Positions 1-7,293 of a DNA stretch of 9,120 nucleotides are shown here, piece after piece (the stretch's first letter is position 1; each line of letters begins with the position of its first letter). The notes below the pieces were generated by a model. It had not been told where the DNA came from. It searched no databases and saw nothing but the letters and a program-made list of their open reading frames with translations. A program made the position numbers and the translations under genes. This DNA is from an uncultured Eubacteriales bacterium (lineage in GTDB: Bacteria > Bacillota > Clostridia > Christensenellales > CAG-314). Location: NCBI GenBank assembly GCA_900546875.1, contig URET01000047.1:1-9120 (forward strand), written 5' to 3'.

Positions 1-128
1 CGGCGGTACTGCCTTATGACAGCAAGGTTTCCGAAACCGAAATAAAAAACGCGGCTGCCGAAGCCGTTGACGACGGTAAAACGGATTTCAGGTTCATAGT
101 TAATATTGACCGCGCTTATGTACAATAA
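1..128 (+). CDS. C-terminal end of an unidentified protein (gene starts before the window)
   Basis: This is the only frame on this strand that stays open from the left edge. It reads from codon position 3 to a TAA at 126-128, followed by two more TAA triplets at 130-135. About 41 residues are visible: an acidic, probably helical stretch (SETEIKNAAAEAVDDG) and then a hydrophobic, strand-like end (FRFIVNIDRAYVQ). No motif, membrane segment or family signature could be recognised in so short a piece, so no function is proposed. Codon choice resembles that of the downstream genes, which supports real coding. The 337-base gap to addB and the lack of a visible promoter leave open whether the two are co-transcribed. 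Confidence 0.6.
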   Translation, partial: AVLPYDSKVSETEIKNAAAEAVDDGKTDFRFIVNIDRAYVQ

Positions 129-465
129 ATAATAAACGTTACTGATTGCGGCTGTGCCATTCGGTTGCCGACTGCTTTACGAAATGCGGCAGGAGCTATG
201 TTAAAGCAAGGGGATATTATTTTTATGAAGATACGATCAGGTTTTTGAAAGTCTCTGTTTATTACGGACAGTCCGGAAATATCGGTTTTATTTTCTGAAG
301 CCGTATGTGCAGAGATCAGAAATGTATGAGCTCATTGAAAATGCGGTACGGAACGTATCGGAATGTCGGATTTGACTTATCAATGAGCAGTCGGCGGTAA
401 ATCAGATGATTCTTCTGAAAGGGGGCTGTTAGAAAAGGCATTATTATATTCGGGTTTTGTAGACT
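129..465. other. spacer upstream of addB, with a nested inverted repeat and no recognised gene
   Basis: No convincing gene is present. Frames on the + strand are broken by stops, and the long antisense frame covering part of it runs mostly inside addB. The notable structure is a perfect 9-base inverted repeat, GCTCATTGA (330-338) with TCAATGAGC (380-388). It encloses a second hairpin, CGGTACG (344-350) / CGTATCG (354-360), with a GAA loop and one G-U pair. A small 5-base stem, TCAGA/TCTGA (402-406/414-418), follows, and a short palindrome CGGACAGTCCG lies at 265-275. No good -35/-10 pair was found, so the addB promoter is undefined. No U-tract follows the hairpins, so a terminator is not supported. 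Confidence 0.45.
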
Positions 466-3400
466 ATGAAATTCACTTTGCTTGCACATCCGTCCTTGAA
501 CGGAGCCGACAGATTGCTCAATAAAATACTTTCCGGAGCGGATCCGGCAGATATGAGAGTCAGTCATATAATTCTGGTGCCTGACAGGTGTACGCTTGCA
601 GCAGAAAAGGAAGCGCTTTCGCTTTTCGGCGGAAGTTTCAGCATACAGGTCCTGACGATGCGCAGATTCGCTTCCCGCATACTTCCGGAGTACAGGTATA
701 TCGATAAGGAAAGCGCCGTGCTTGCTGTTACCGGGATAGCCGAAAAGAACAGGGACAAAATGAAATGTTTCAGAGGCGGCAGGGCTTACGGGTTTCCCGA
801 CAGCGTTGTCGAAGTCATAGGACAGCTGAAGTATTCGCGTATTTCTCCCGAAAAAATGACCTGTGCCGATCTTCCGGGTTATCTGAAAAATAAAGTGGAT
901 GATATCAGGCTGATCTACACTGAATATGAGCGGTTTCTTTCCGGAGGGCTCAAAGACAGTGCGGACAGGCTCACCGCTCTTATGCAGGCTATACCGTACA
1001 GTCCTCTTGTTGCCGATTCGCATTTTTACATCAAGGATTTCGATAATTTCTCCAAACAGGAAACCGAGATCATTTCTCTCCTTATAAAGCATTCCTTATC
1101 GGTGACCGCTGCCGTGGCAATGTGCGATTTCCCTTCCCATTCGATGATATATCTGAACGAGGCTTTTATTTCATTGAAGAATACGGTTGAAAAACTTGAA
1201 AGCGAGGGGCAGCTCGATCCCGCCGACGTCAGCTTTTATTTCGGAAGTGAAATGGAAGAAAGAGAAAGTTTTCTTTTTTCTTATCTTATGAACGCCAATA
1301 TCGCCAGGGTCGTTCCGAAAAACGTTTTCCCGGGCATTTCATTATACTGCGCGGCTTCCGAAACCGAGGAAGTTTCCGTTCTTGCGGAGTATATCCACGC
1401 CGGTGTCAGAGCGGGCGCCCTTTACAGCGATTTTACAGTGGTCACCGGAAATACTGCAAAATACTCTTCAGCCATAAAAAATGTATTTTCTGTCTACGGC
1501 ATTCCTTATTTCATCGATACAAAAACCTCTCTTTCGGATCATGTCGCCGTGCGGTATCTGTTGAGCTACTTGGCTCTTCGACCGGACAATCTTTCTTTCG
1601 GCAGCGTCACGGAATTTATAAAGAATCCTTTTTTCGAATGTGCGCAGGAAGACAAGTTTGCGTTTGAGAAGTTTGTCGGGAGATACAATCAGGCGTACCG
1701 GCTAAAGGAGCCTTTTGTTCTCGGGAAGGACAGTCCGTGGTATGAAGGCGCGGAAAGGACAAGGGCATGTTTTATGAATGCGATAAAAGCGCTTCCTCCC
1801 GAAAAAGCCGATGCGGAGACTTATATCGCTCTTGCCGAAGATTTCATTATTCGTGAACAGCTTGAAGCCAAAGCAGAAGCCTTTGCCTTAAGTCAGGATA
1901 AGGCGGGGCTGGGTGAAGAAGCCGCAAGGACAAGACAGGTATATAAAAAACTGTGCAGACTGCTTGAAAACGCCGGGAAAACCCTGAGCGGAGCAGAGAT
2001 GACGGCTGAATTTTTTGCCCTTCTTCTGACCCGTGCCGCGGACTCAACGGAAATCTCTGTGCTCCCGCTTACCGAGCATTCGGTGGAGATCATACCTTTG
2101 TCGAAGGCGAGAAGGCACGAGTATAAGCATTTATGCATGCTCGGAGCCTGTGACGGTGAGTTCCCGGCGGTGAAGGGCGATTTCGGTATACTCTCCGACT
2201 CCGATCTGAGAACGCTTGCCCTTTCGGGAATAGAGATAGAGCCAAGTGTGCGCACCCTTAACGAAAGAGAACGCTTTAACGTATTTCAGCTTTTCCTTGA
2301 AAATTATGAAACTTTGCGCGTGAGCTACTGTTCGGGAAAAGAGGGCGAAGGCAAAGCCGCTTTGGCTGTCAGGCATCTTCAGAGGATCTTTACGGAGAAC
2401 GGAAAACCGTTTGTTCCCGAAACGCGTTTCAATGCAAAAGAAAAGGTCATTCTGTCACGAAAAGCCGCCGAGCATTTTCTCAAGGAAAGAGTCTGTGCTT
2501 TTATGGGCGGTTCTTACGACCGGCTGAGCGAAGTTTCGCCGCTTTATTATGCATTGGGCTGTCCGGACGTGAAGTCGCTTGTGTATTCCTTCCGTGAGGA
2601 GAAGATCTCAAAAGGCAGGGAGATTTTTCTGAAAGACAATTGTATCAGCGTAAGCCGTATCGAGACCTTTTTTGCCTGTCCGTACAGGCATTTCCTCCAA
2701 TACGGGATGAGACTGCAGCCCGAAAAAAACGATATCGGAGCGGTGGATTTCGGGAGTATAATACATGCCGTATGTGAGAAGTTCCTGAGGCCCTATACAG
2801 ATCCTTCGTTTTCCGAAACGGACGAACAGGCGGAAAAAAGAGTGTCTGCCGTTTTTGCGGAAGAAACGGAAAGCAGGGATTTTTACCGCGCCGCCTTACA
2901 GAAAGCAGACACGGGTTCTTTTCTTTTAAGACTGAAAACTGAATGCATATCGATATGCAGGCGTTTGGCGGAGCAGCTCAAAACCACTCTTTTCAGACCG
3001 AAATTTCTCGAAAAGCGTTTTACCGAAAAGGAACCTTACGTCATTTGCGACGGTGATTTCAGACTCAGGCTTACCGGAGTGGCTGACCGTGTGGATGTGT
3101 GGGAAAATAACGCCGTTGTTATAGACTATAAAACGGGGAAATGCTCTTTTTCTTATGATGATCTTTTTACGGGCAAAAAGCTTCAGCTCACTGTTTATGC
3201 CAAAGCTGTGGAAAATATGGGTTTCCGGTGCGCCGGTTTTTACTATATGAGTCTCAGAGAAGGCTACGCGTCAAAAAAGGAGGAGAGCAAATTCAGGCTT
3301 GTCGGACAGACTCTTGACGAAGAAAGTATTCTTAATGCCGTGGATACGGAAATGTTTGCGTCGGGCGAAAGCCGCAGGCTGGGGTTCAGACTCACTTCAT

Positions 3401-3675
3401 CGGGAAAGCCCCCCTCTAATTTTTCGGGACTTGCGGATAAAGAACTTATGAAAAATATGATGGACTATACGTCCATGATGATGAAAAAAGCAACCGAACA
3501 GTTTATAGAAGGTAATATAGCCGTCAGACCTCTTAAGGATGAGTGCAGATACTGTGATTTCAGATCCATATGCGAAGCCGGAGATACCATTCCTCTTCCG
3601 TCCGAGAGAAAGAAGGCCTCTGCCGAGGATATTTCCGAAGCCGTAAGGGCAGGGAGGAGCGAACGTGAGTTATAA
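466..3675 (+). CDS. addB: AddB subunit of the AddAB helicase-nuclease
   Basis: AddB pairs with AddA in the cytoplasm to unwind and degrade double-strand DNA ends, recognise Chi and prepare 3' tails for RecA. In this family AddB contributes an inactive helicase-like fold and a RecB-type nuclease cutting the 5'-ended strand. The 1069 residues (B. subtilis AddB is about 1166) show an N-terminus in the family register (MKFTLLAHP..., then HIILVPDRCTLAAEKE). A helicase-like segment at about 559-568 reads LGACDGEFPA. The C-terminal nuclease has His767, Asp874 in GVADRVD, and Asp887/Lys889 in VIDYKTGK. Four cysteines suit the 4Fe-4S staple: Cys738 (FACPYRHF) and Cys1027-x2-Cys1030-x5-Cys1036. The odd point is the expected Walker A site near residues 8-15, which reads HPSLNGAD and lacks the Lys and Thr/Ser. 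The ATG at 466 is fixed by an in-frame TAG two codons upstream (460-462) but has no clear Shine-Dalgarno. The end overlaps addA by 11 bases. Confidence 0.95.
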   Translation: MKFTLLAHPSLNGADRLLNKILSGADPADMRVSHIILVPDRCTLAAEKEALSLFGGSFSIQVLTMRRFASRILPEYRYIDKESAVLAVTGIAEKNRDKMKCFRGGRAYGFPDSVVEVIGQLKYSRISPEKMTCADLPGYLKNKVDDIRLIYTEYERFLSGGLKDSADRLTALMQAIPYSPLVADSHFYIKDFDNFSKQETEIISLLIKHSLSVTAAVAMCDFPSHSMIYLNEAFISLKNTVEKLESEGQLDPADVSFYFGSEMEERESFLFSYLMNANIARVVPKNVFPGISLYCAASETEEVSVLAEYIHAGVRAGALYSDFTVVTGNTAKYSSAIKNVFSVYGIPYFIDTKTSLSDHVAVRYLLSYLALRPDNLSFGSVTEFIKNPFFECAQEDKFAFEKFVGRYNQAYRLKEPFVLGKDSPWYEGAERTRACFMNAIKALPPEKADAETYIALAEDFIIREQLEAKAEAFALSQDKAGLGEEAARTRQVYKKLCRLLENAGKTLSGAEMTAEFFALLLTRAADSTEISVLPLTEHSVEIIPLSKARRHEYKHLCMLGACDGEFPAVKGDFGILSDSDLRTLALSGIEIEPSVRTLNERERFNVFQLFLENYETLRVSYCSGKEGEGKAALAVRHLQRIFTENGKPFVPETRFNAKEKVILSRKAAEHFLKERVCAFMGGSYDRLSEVSPLYYALGCPDVKSLVYSFREEKISKGREIFLKDNCISVSRIETFFACPYRHFLQYGMRLQPEKNDIGAVDFGSIIHAVCEKFLRPYTDPSFSETDEQAEKRVSAVFAEETESRDFYRAALQKADTGSFLLRLKTECISICRRLAEQLKTTLFRPKFLEKRFTEKEPYVICDGDFRLRLTGVADRVDVWENNAVVIDYKTGKCSFSYDDLFTGKKLQLTVYAKAVENMGFRCAGFYYMSLREGYASKKEESKFRLVGQTLDEESILNAVDTEMFASGESRRLGFRLTSSGKPPSNFSGLADKELMKNMMDYTSMMMKKATEQFIEGNIAVRPLKDECRYCDFRSICEAGDTIPLPSERKKASAEDISEAVRAGRSEREL
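3652..3659 (+). promoter_or_regulatory. ribosome-binding site of addA, inside the end of addB
   Basis: GGGAGGAG lies 5 bases before the GTG at 3665, and its GGAGG core ends 7 bases before it. This site selects the GTG start, which would otherwise be uncertain, and sits within the last codons of addB. The arrangement suggests translational coupling of the two subunits. Confidence 0.85.
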
Positions 3676-6600
3676 ACCTACCCCTCAGCAGGAAAAGATC
3701 ATTTATTCGGATCATCCGCGTATGCTGGTGTCCGCCTCTGCAGGAACGGGAAAGACGGGAGTCATGACGGACAGGATAGTCAGATTGATCAGGGAAGGAA
3801 AAGCGGAACTGAATGAGATCCTCGTTGTGACTTTCACCAAAGCCGCCGCAGTTGAAATGAAAGAAAGGCTTTTCGACAAGCTCAGCGAACTCGCCGAAAC
3901 AGACGTCGCCGTATGCGGGAAGCTTGCTTTATTCGATACCGCTTCAATAGGTACCATACATTCTTTTTGCAGCGAACTTATAAGAACGTATTTTTACGTG
4001 GCGGATATAGATCCTTCTTTTACGATCATGGAGCCTTCTCAGGCAAACACTCTGAAAAAAGAGATCGCGGGGAAAGTCTTTGAAAGATACTACCGCAGCG
4101 GAGATCAGCTTTTCAGGCGTCTGACAGAGATATTCGGGGGGCGTACCCACGACGCTCTCGTCAAAGAAATGATCAGCGTGGGGGAGTTTGCGGGGAACAT
4201 TGTTTCTTTCGGCGAATGCGCAAAGCTTTCCTTCGAAAAAAGCAAAACGGACAAAACAGAAAAAAGACTGAATATGTACGGCCGTTATTTCAGGGAAAAG
4301 GCTCAGAAGCTGAGGGAAAACGCTCTGCCTTCGCAGGTGGAGTACCTGAATATGCTGATAATATCGGCGCAGACGGAGGGTGAGTTTCCCGAAAGCGTGG
4401 CGAGGGCGGCGGCAGCCGTTAAGGCGCTTCCGATCCCAAGACTTTTAAAGGCGGAAAAAGGAAATCCTGTTGCTGCTGAAATCCAGGAGAAACTCAAGCT
4501 TCTTAAAAAGAACTGGCTGGAGCTTTTGCGGAAATATTCGGTTTTTGAAGACGAGTCCGACGCGGAGGAGCTTCTTTCGCGTGACAGTAAAACCTTTCCT
4601 CTTCTCGATAAGCTTACGGAAGTTTATGAAAAATATGCTGCCGAACTTCGGGATTTCAAGTACGGCAGAGGAATGCTCGAGTTTTCCGACCTGGAATCTC
4701 TCGCATTGAAGATACTCAATGAATCCTCCGCCTCCGAACAGATCAGAAACAGATATAAATATGTTTTTGTGGATGAGTATCAGGATGTAAATGACGTACA
4801 GGAACAGATCATCTCCCGACTCGGCAACTACGGCTCACTTTTTTTGGTGGGCGACGTAAAACAAAGCATTTACGGCTTCAGAATGAGCGATCCGAGGAAT
4901 TTCCTTAAACGCAGGAACGACCCCTCAACCGAGATCTTCCCTCTTACGGTGAATTTCAGGAGCCATAAAAAAATACTCGAGTTTGTAAACGACCTGTTCA
5001 GTGAATGTATGTCGGAGGAATTCGGAGGGAGCGGGTATTCCGGGGAATCGGTGCTATCGGGATTGCGTGAGTCTGTCGGGGCTTTGCCGCCGGTATCTGT
5101 GATCGGCATCGACGACAAAACTTCCGCTGTGAAGGTGATCGTTTCGGAAATAGCCGGAATACTGGGGACCGCGATTACCTCCGACGGAAAGGAAAGCATC
5201 GTGACGCCCGGAAGTATAGCTGTGCTTGCGCGCACAAAAAAAGACCTGCCGGAATTATTTGCGGGACTGAGAGCGGCGGGGATACCCGTTTCTGTCTGCT
5301 ACAGCCGCGATCTTTGGGGCGGAATTGAAATACGTACGCTCATAAGCTTTCTTAAAATACTCGACAACCCGTTTGACGATGTGCATCTTTACGCGGCACT
5401 GAGCGGTTTTTTCGGAGGGTTCACTCCCGATGAGCTTTGCGACATACGTTTAAGGGCGGGAGGAAACATGCCTCTGTATCAGGCGCTTGCCGGAAGCGAA
5501 GATCCCAAAGTGCGGAAATTTCTCGGTTTTGCGGAGGAATACAGGCTTGCGGCGTACTCGATGCCCGCAGACAGACTCATTTCCCGTCTTGTGCTTCAGA
5601 CCGACTACAGAGGCTATCTCCTTACCCTGCCGGACGGTATCAACAGATGTGCTCTTCTGGACTGCTTCCTTATAGAGCTGACCGATAAGCCCGAATGCCG
5701 TGATCTCGGTGTTTTTCTGAAGTATCTCGAGGAAGGCGAGATGAAGGGGAATGTGGATGCTTTTTCCGAGGGCGACAGCGTCAAGCTTATGACGATCCAC
5801 GCAGCCAAGGGACTGGAGTTTCCCGTCGTGATCCTTATGTCTGCCGAAGCGCGTTTCAATAAGGCGTACGACGGAAACGTGATATGCGATAAAGAGACCG
5901 GATTGGCTATGAAGTACTACAGAGAGGAAGACAAGAGCGTGCTCACCACGCTGAAATATTTTCTCTGCAGGGATAACTTTGAGTATTTTACCGCGGAGGA
6001 GGAATTGCGGCTTTTGTACGTAGCTCTGACGCGTGCCAAAGATATGCTTATAATAACCTGTTCGGAAGAGGAAAGGGATTTGTGTAATCCTGTGCCGAGG
6101 GCTTCTTGTTTTGCGGACTGGCTTGCGCCGGTTCTGAAAGAAGAAAAGTGGCAGGGCATAAAGAGGCATGTTTCCTTAAACGAAGTCCCCGATGAGAAGA
6201 AGAGGGAGATCGTTTTCGGGCTGCCCGATCCCGTTGCACTCGGTAAGGCGAAGGAAAGCCTTGCTTTCGTGTATCCTTACGGCGAAGCGGGAGTGCCCGT
6301 AAAAATAACCGCTACCGGAGTGAAAGACCTTATCGCCGACGCGGAAGAAAACAACGAATTCGTTCCGGATGATCCGATAAGTTCTGAAAACGCTAAAGAC
6401 GGCTTCGCTTCGGAAAGGGGAACGGCATATCATAAAGCCATGGAAATATTGCCGTTTCTGCCTCTTGACAAGGCCGCCGTCGAACGCTGTCTCAGAGAAA
6501 GCGCGGAAAAGGGAGAGATCACGCAGGAACAGCTGAGTCTTGTGTCTGCGGACGTGCTTTCCCGCGCGCTTTGCGATAAAAACCTCTCCCGGCTTCTTGA

Positions 6601-6898
6601 GGGAGCCTCGATTTACAGAGAAAAGTCTTTTCTTGTGAGACTGCCTTTTTCCGGACTTGTACCCGGAAAGTCCGACGCTCCCGTCATACTTCAGGGAATA
6701 ATGGATCTTATAGCGGTGAAGGAAAATGAAGCGGCGGTGATCGACTTCAAGTTCACACGGGATCCGGCAGGCATGGTAAAAAGGTACGCACCGCAGCTTA
6801 AGGCATATAAGACGGCGGCTGAGTCCATATTTAAAAATAAAAAGGTCAAAGCCTACCTTTATTCACTTGCCACAAATGAAATAAAAGAAATAAAATAA
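3665..6898 (+). CDS. addA: AddA subunit of the AddAB helicase-nuclease (UvrD-like motor plus RecB-type nuclease)
   Basis: AddA is the ATP-driven 3'-5' motor of AddAB and carries a nuclease that cuts the 3'-ended strand before Chi. All superfamily 1 motifs are visible in its 1077 residues: Q motif TPQQ (6-9), Walker A ASAGTGKT (24-31), motif Ia VVTFTKAAA (54-62), TIHSFC around His99, DEYQD (370-374), GDVKQS (396-401), NFRS (430-433), MTIHAAKGLEF (709-719) and YVALTRAKD (785-793). The C-terminal nuclease has His923 (GTAYHKA), Asp1014 (QGIMD) and Asp1027/Lys1029 (VIDFK), so it should be active. The protein is about 150 residues shorter than B. subtilis AddA (about 1232). The start is a GTG with a strong ribosome-binding site and overlaps addB by 11 bases, so the subunits are co-translated. 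In B. subtilis sbcD/sbcC follow addA; here a spacer and thyA follow. Identification is secure. Confidence 0.97.
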   Translation: MSYKPTPQQEKIIYSDHPRMLVSASAGTGKTGVMTDRIVRLIREGKAELNEILVVTFTKAAAVEMKERLFDKLSELAETDVAVCGKLALFDTASIGTIHSFCSELIRTYFYVADIDPSFTIMEPSQANTLKKEIAGKVFERYYRSGDQLFRRLTEIFGGRTHDALVKEMISVGEFAGNIVSFGECAKLSFEKSKTDKTEKRLNMYGRYFREKAQKLRENALPSQVEYLNMLIISAQTEGEFPESVARAAAAVKALPIPRLLKAEKGNPVAAEIQEKLKLLKKNWLELLRKYSVFEDESDAEELLSRDSKTFPLLDKLTEVYEKYAAELRDFKYGRGMLEFSDLESLALKILNESSASEQIRNRYKYVFVDEYQDVNDVQEQIISRLGNYGSLFLVGDVKQSIYGFRMSDPRNFLKRRNDPSTEIFPLTVNFRSHKKILEFVNDLFSECMSEEFGGSGYSGESVLSGLRESVGALPPVSVIGIDDKTSAVKVIVSEIAGILGTAITSDGKESIVTPGSIAVLARTKKDLPELFAGLRAAGIPVSVCYSRDLWGGIEIRTLISFLKILDNPFDDVHLYAALSGFFGGFTPDELCDIRLRAGGNMPLYQALAGSEDPKVRKFLGFAEEYRLAAYSMPADRLISRLVLQTDYRGYLLTLPDGINRCALLDCFLIELTDKPECRDLGVFLKYLEEGEMKGNVDAFSEGDSVKLMTIHAAKGLEFPVVILMSAEARFNKAYDGNVICDKETGLAMKYYREEDKSVLTTLKYFLCRDNFEYFTAEEELRLLYVALTRAKDMLIITCSEEERDLCNPVPRASCFADWLAPVLKEEKWQGIKRHVSLNEVPDEKKREIVFGLPDPVALGKAKESLAFVYPYGEAGVPVKITATGVKDLIADAEENNEFVPDDPISSENAKDGFASERGTAYHKAMEILPFLPLDKAAVERCLRESAEKGEITQEQLSLVSADVLSRALCDKNLSRLLEGASIYREKSFLVRLPFSGLVPGKSDAPVILQGIMDLIAVKENEAAVIDFKFTRDPAGMVKRYAPQLKAYKTAAESIFKNKKVKAYLYSLATNEIKEIK

Positions 6899-6926
6899 TA
6901 TATGAGATAAAGGAAATTAAATAATA
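6878..6926 (+). repeat. imperfect duplication of the addA 3' end, including its stop codon
   Basis: The last bases of addA (6878-6900) are repeated 26 bases later (6904-6926) with 20 of 23 positions identical. Read from its first base, each copy encodes EIKEIK followed by TAA. The three differences (positions 3, 9 and 15 of the unit) all fall at third codon positions and are silent. The copies are not in the same frame relative to each other. The region is very A-rich, so chance similarity cannot be excluded, but the silent pattern suggests a duplication of real coding sequence. Confidence 0.5.
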
Positions 6927-7014
6927 AGACGGAAACTGCACTGAAGCAAACGGGGAGTGCGAGCCGACGAAGCGGAACGATGGGACTAACTGAAAAACGC
7001 AGGAGGTTCCGGGA

Positions 7015-7055
7015 GTAAAGGCACAGATAATTCTGCGTTCTCGGGCATGTACGGG
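7015..7055. repeat. short intergenic repeat, copy 1 (65-base spacing to copy 2)
   Basis: This copy matches 7080-7123 with three mismatches over the first 36 bases, then a three-base length difference before a shared ACGGG. The shared core is AGATAATTC, then GCGTTCTCGGGCAT. The unit is not a multiple of three, which argues against a coding repeat. Confidence 0.7.
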
Positions 7056-7070
7056 AACGTGCCCGTATAT
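7042..7070. other. two overlapping, mutually exclusive hairpins in the addA-thyA spacer
   Basis: CGGGCATGT (7042-7050) can pair with ACGTGCCCG (7057-7065), giving a 9-pair stem with one G-U and a 6-base loop. Alternatively ATGTACGGG (7047-7055) can pair with CCCGTATAT (7062-7070), again 9 pairs with one G-U. The two structures share bases and cannot form together. No U-tract follows, so a terminator role is not supported. It could equally be a product of repeat sequence. Confidence 0.4.
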
Positions 7071-7079
7071 CTGAGCCGC

Positions 7080-7123
7080 GTAAAGGTAAAGATAATTCAG
7101 CGTTCTCGGGCATATATTACGGG
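7080..7123. repeat. short intergenic repeat, copy 2
   Basis: This is the second copy of the unit at 7015-7055, starting 65 bases later. The matching block begins GTAAAGG and ends ACGGG, with TATATTAC here where copy 1 has TGTAC. No third full copy is visible within the spacer. Confidence 0.7.
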
Positions 7124-7187
7124 TGTAAGAAGGCAGGGAAGTAAGGCCGGATGAAAAAAGAAAGCTTTGTTGATACCGATTATATAC

Positions 7188-7216
7188 TTGTAAAGAAATA
7201 AAATATCTGTTATAAT
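7188..7216 (+). promoter_or_regulatory. sigma-A type promoter of thyA
   Basis: TTGTAA (7188-7193) and a perfect TATAAT (7211-7216) are separated by 17 bases in A/T-rich DNA, matching the housekeeping promoter consensus closely. Transcription would start near 7222-7225, leaving a leader of about 70 bases before the thyA ATG. This is the best promoter in the window and makes thyA independent of addBA. Confidence 0.85.
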
Positions 7217-7226
7217 ATCCGAAGTA

Positions 7227-7254
7227 AGACGGTTTAAGCATATAGACGGTTTAA
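7227..7254 (+). promoter_or_regulatory. 11-base direct repeat just downstream of the thyA promoter (possible operator)
   Basis: AGACGGTTTAA occurs exactly at 7227-7237 and again at 7244-7254, a 17-base period, immediately after the predicted transcription start. Two perfect copies in this position suit a regulator-binding site or an RNA element. No regulator is identifiable, and a simple local duplication is an alternative. Confidence 0.4.
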
Positions 7255-7293
7255 CATCAGCTGCGGCAGAGAATAAAAGACGGCGGAAAACAT

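Larger units (their letters stand above)
6899..7187. other. noncoding spacer between addA and the thyA promoter, with hairpins
   Basis: No gene is supported. Short frames such as 6980-7018 and 7151-7201 are under 20 codons, and the antisense frames across 6846-7241 are low-complexity and repeat-derived. Several potential stems occur. AACGCAGGA (6996-7004) pairs with TTCTGCGTT (7031-7039), with one G-U pair. GCACT (6938-6942) pairs with AGTGC (6956-6960). A stronger hairpin lies at 7042-7070. No stem is followed by a T-tract, so I do not see a canonical terminator for addBA. Confidence 0.4.

Noticed and set aside
316..1092. Antisense frame of 258 codons overlapping the addB start
   Set aside because: About 80% lies opposite the well-supported addB coding sequence, it has no ribosome-binding site and resembles no family. 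It is a shadow frame.
5450..6169. Antisense frame of 239 codons inside addA
   Set aside because: It lies entirely opposite conserved helicase motifs of AddA and has no family signature, so it is a by-product of codon use.
7151..7201. Small + strand frame of 16 codons (MKKESFVDTDYILVKK)
   Set aside because: It overlaps the -35 element of the thyA promoter and has no good ribosome-binding site at proper spacing; too short to support.
6846..7241. Antisense frames of 131 and 84 codons over the addA-thyA spacer
   Set aside because: They are composed of repeat-derived and A/T-rich sequence, include the promoter region, and the repeat units read in different frames. There is no start signal.
7217..7293. 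Folate or other known riboswitch in the thyA leader
   Set aside because: The leader is only about 70 bases, and I could not recognise any conserved riboswitch core in it.
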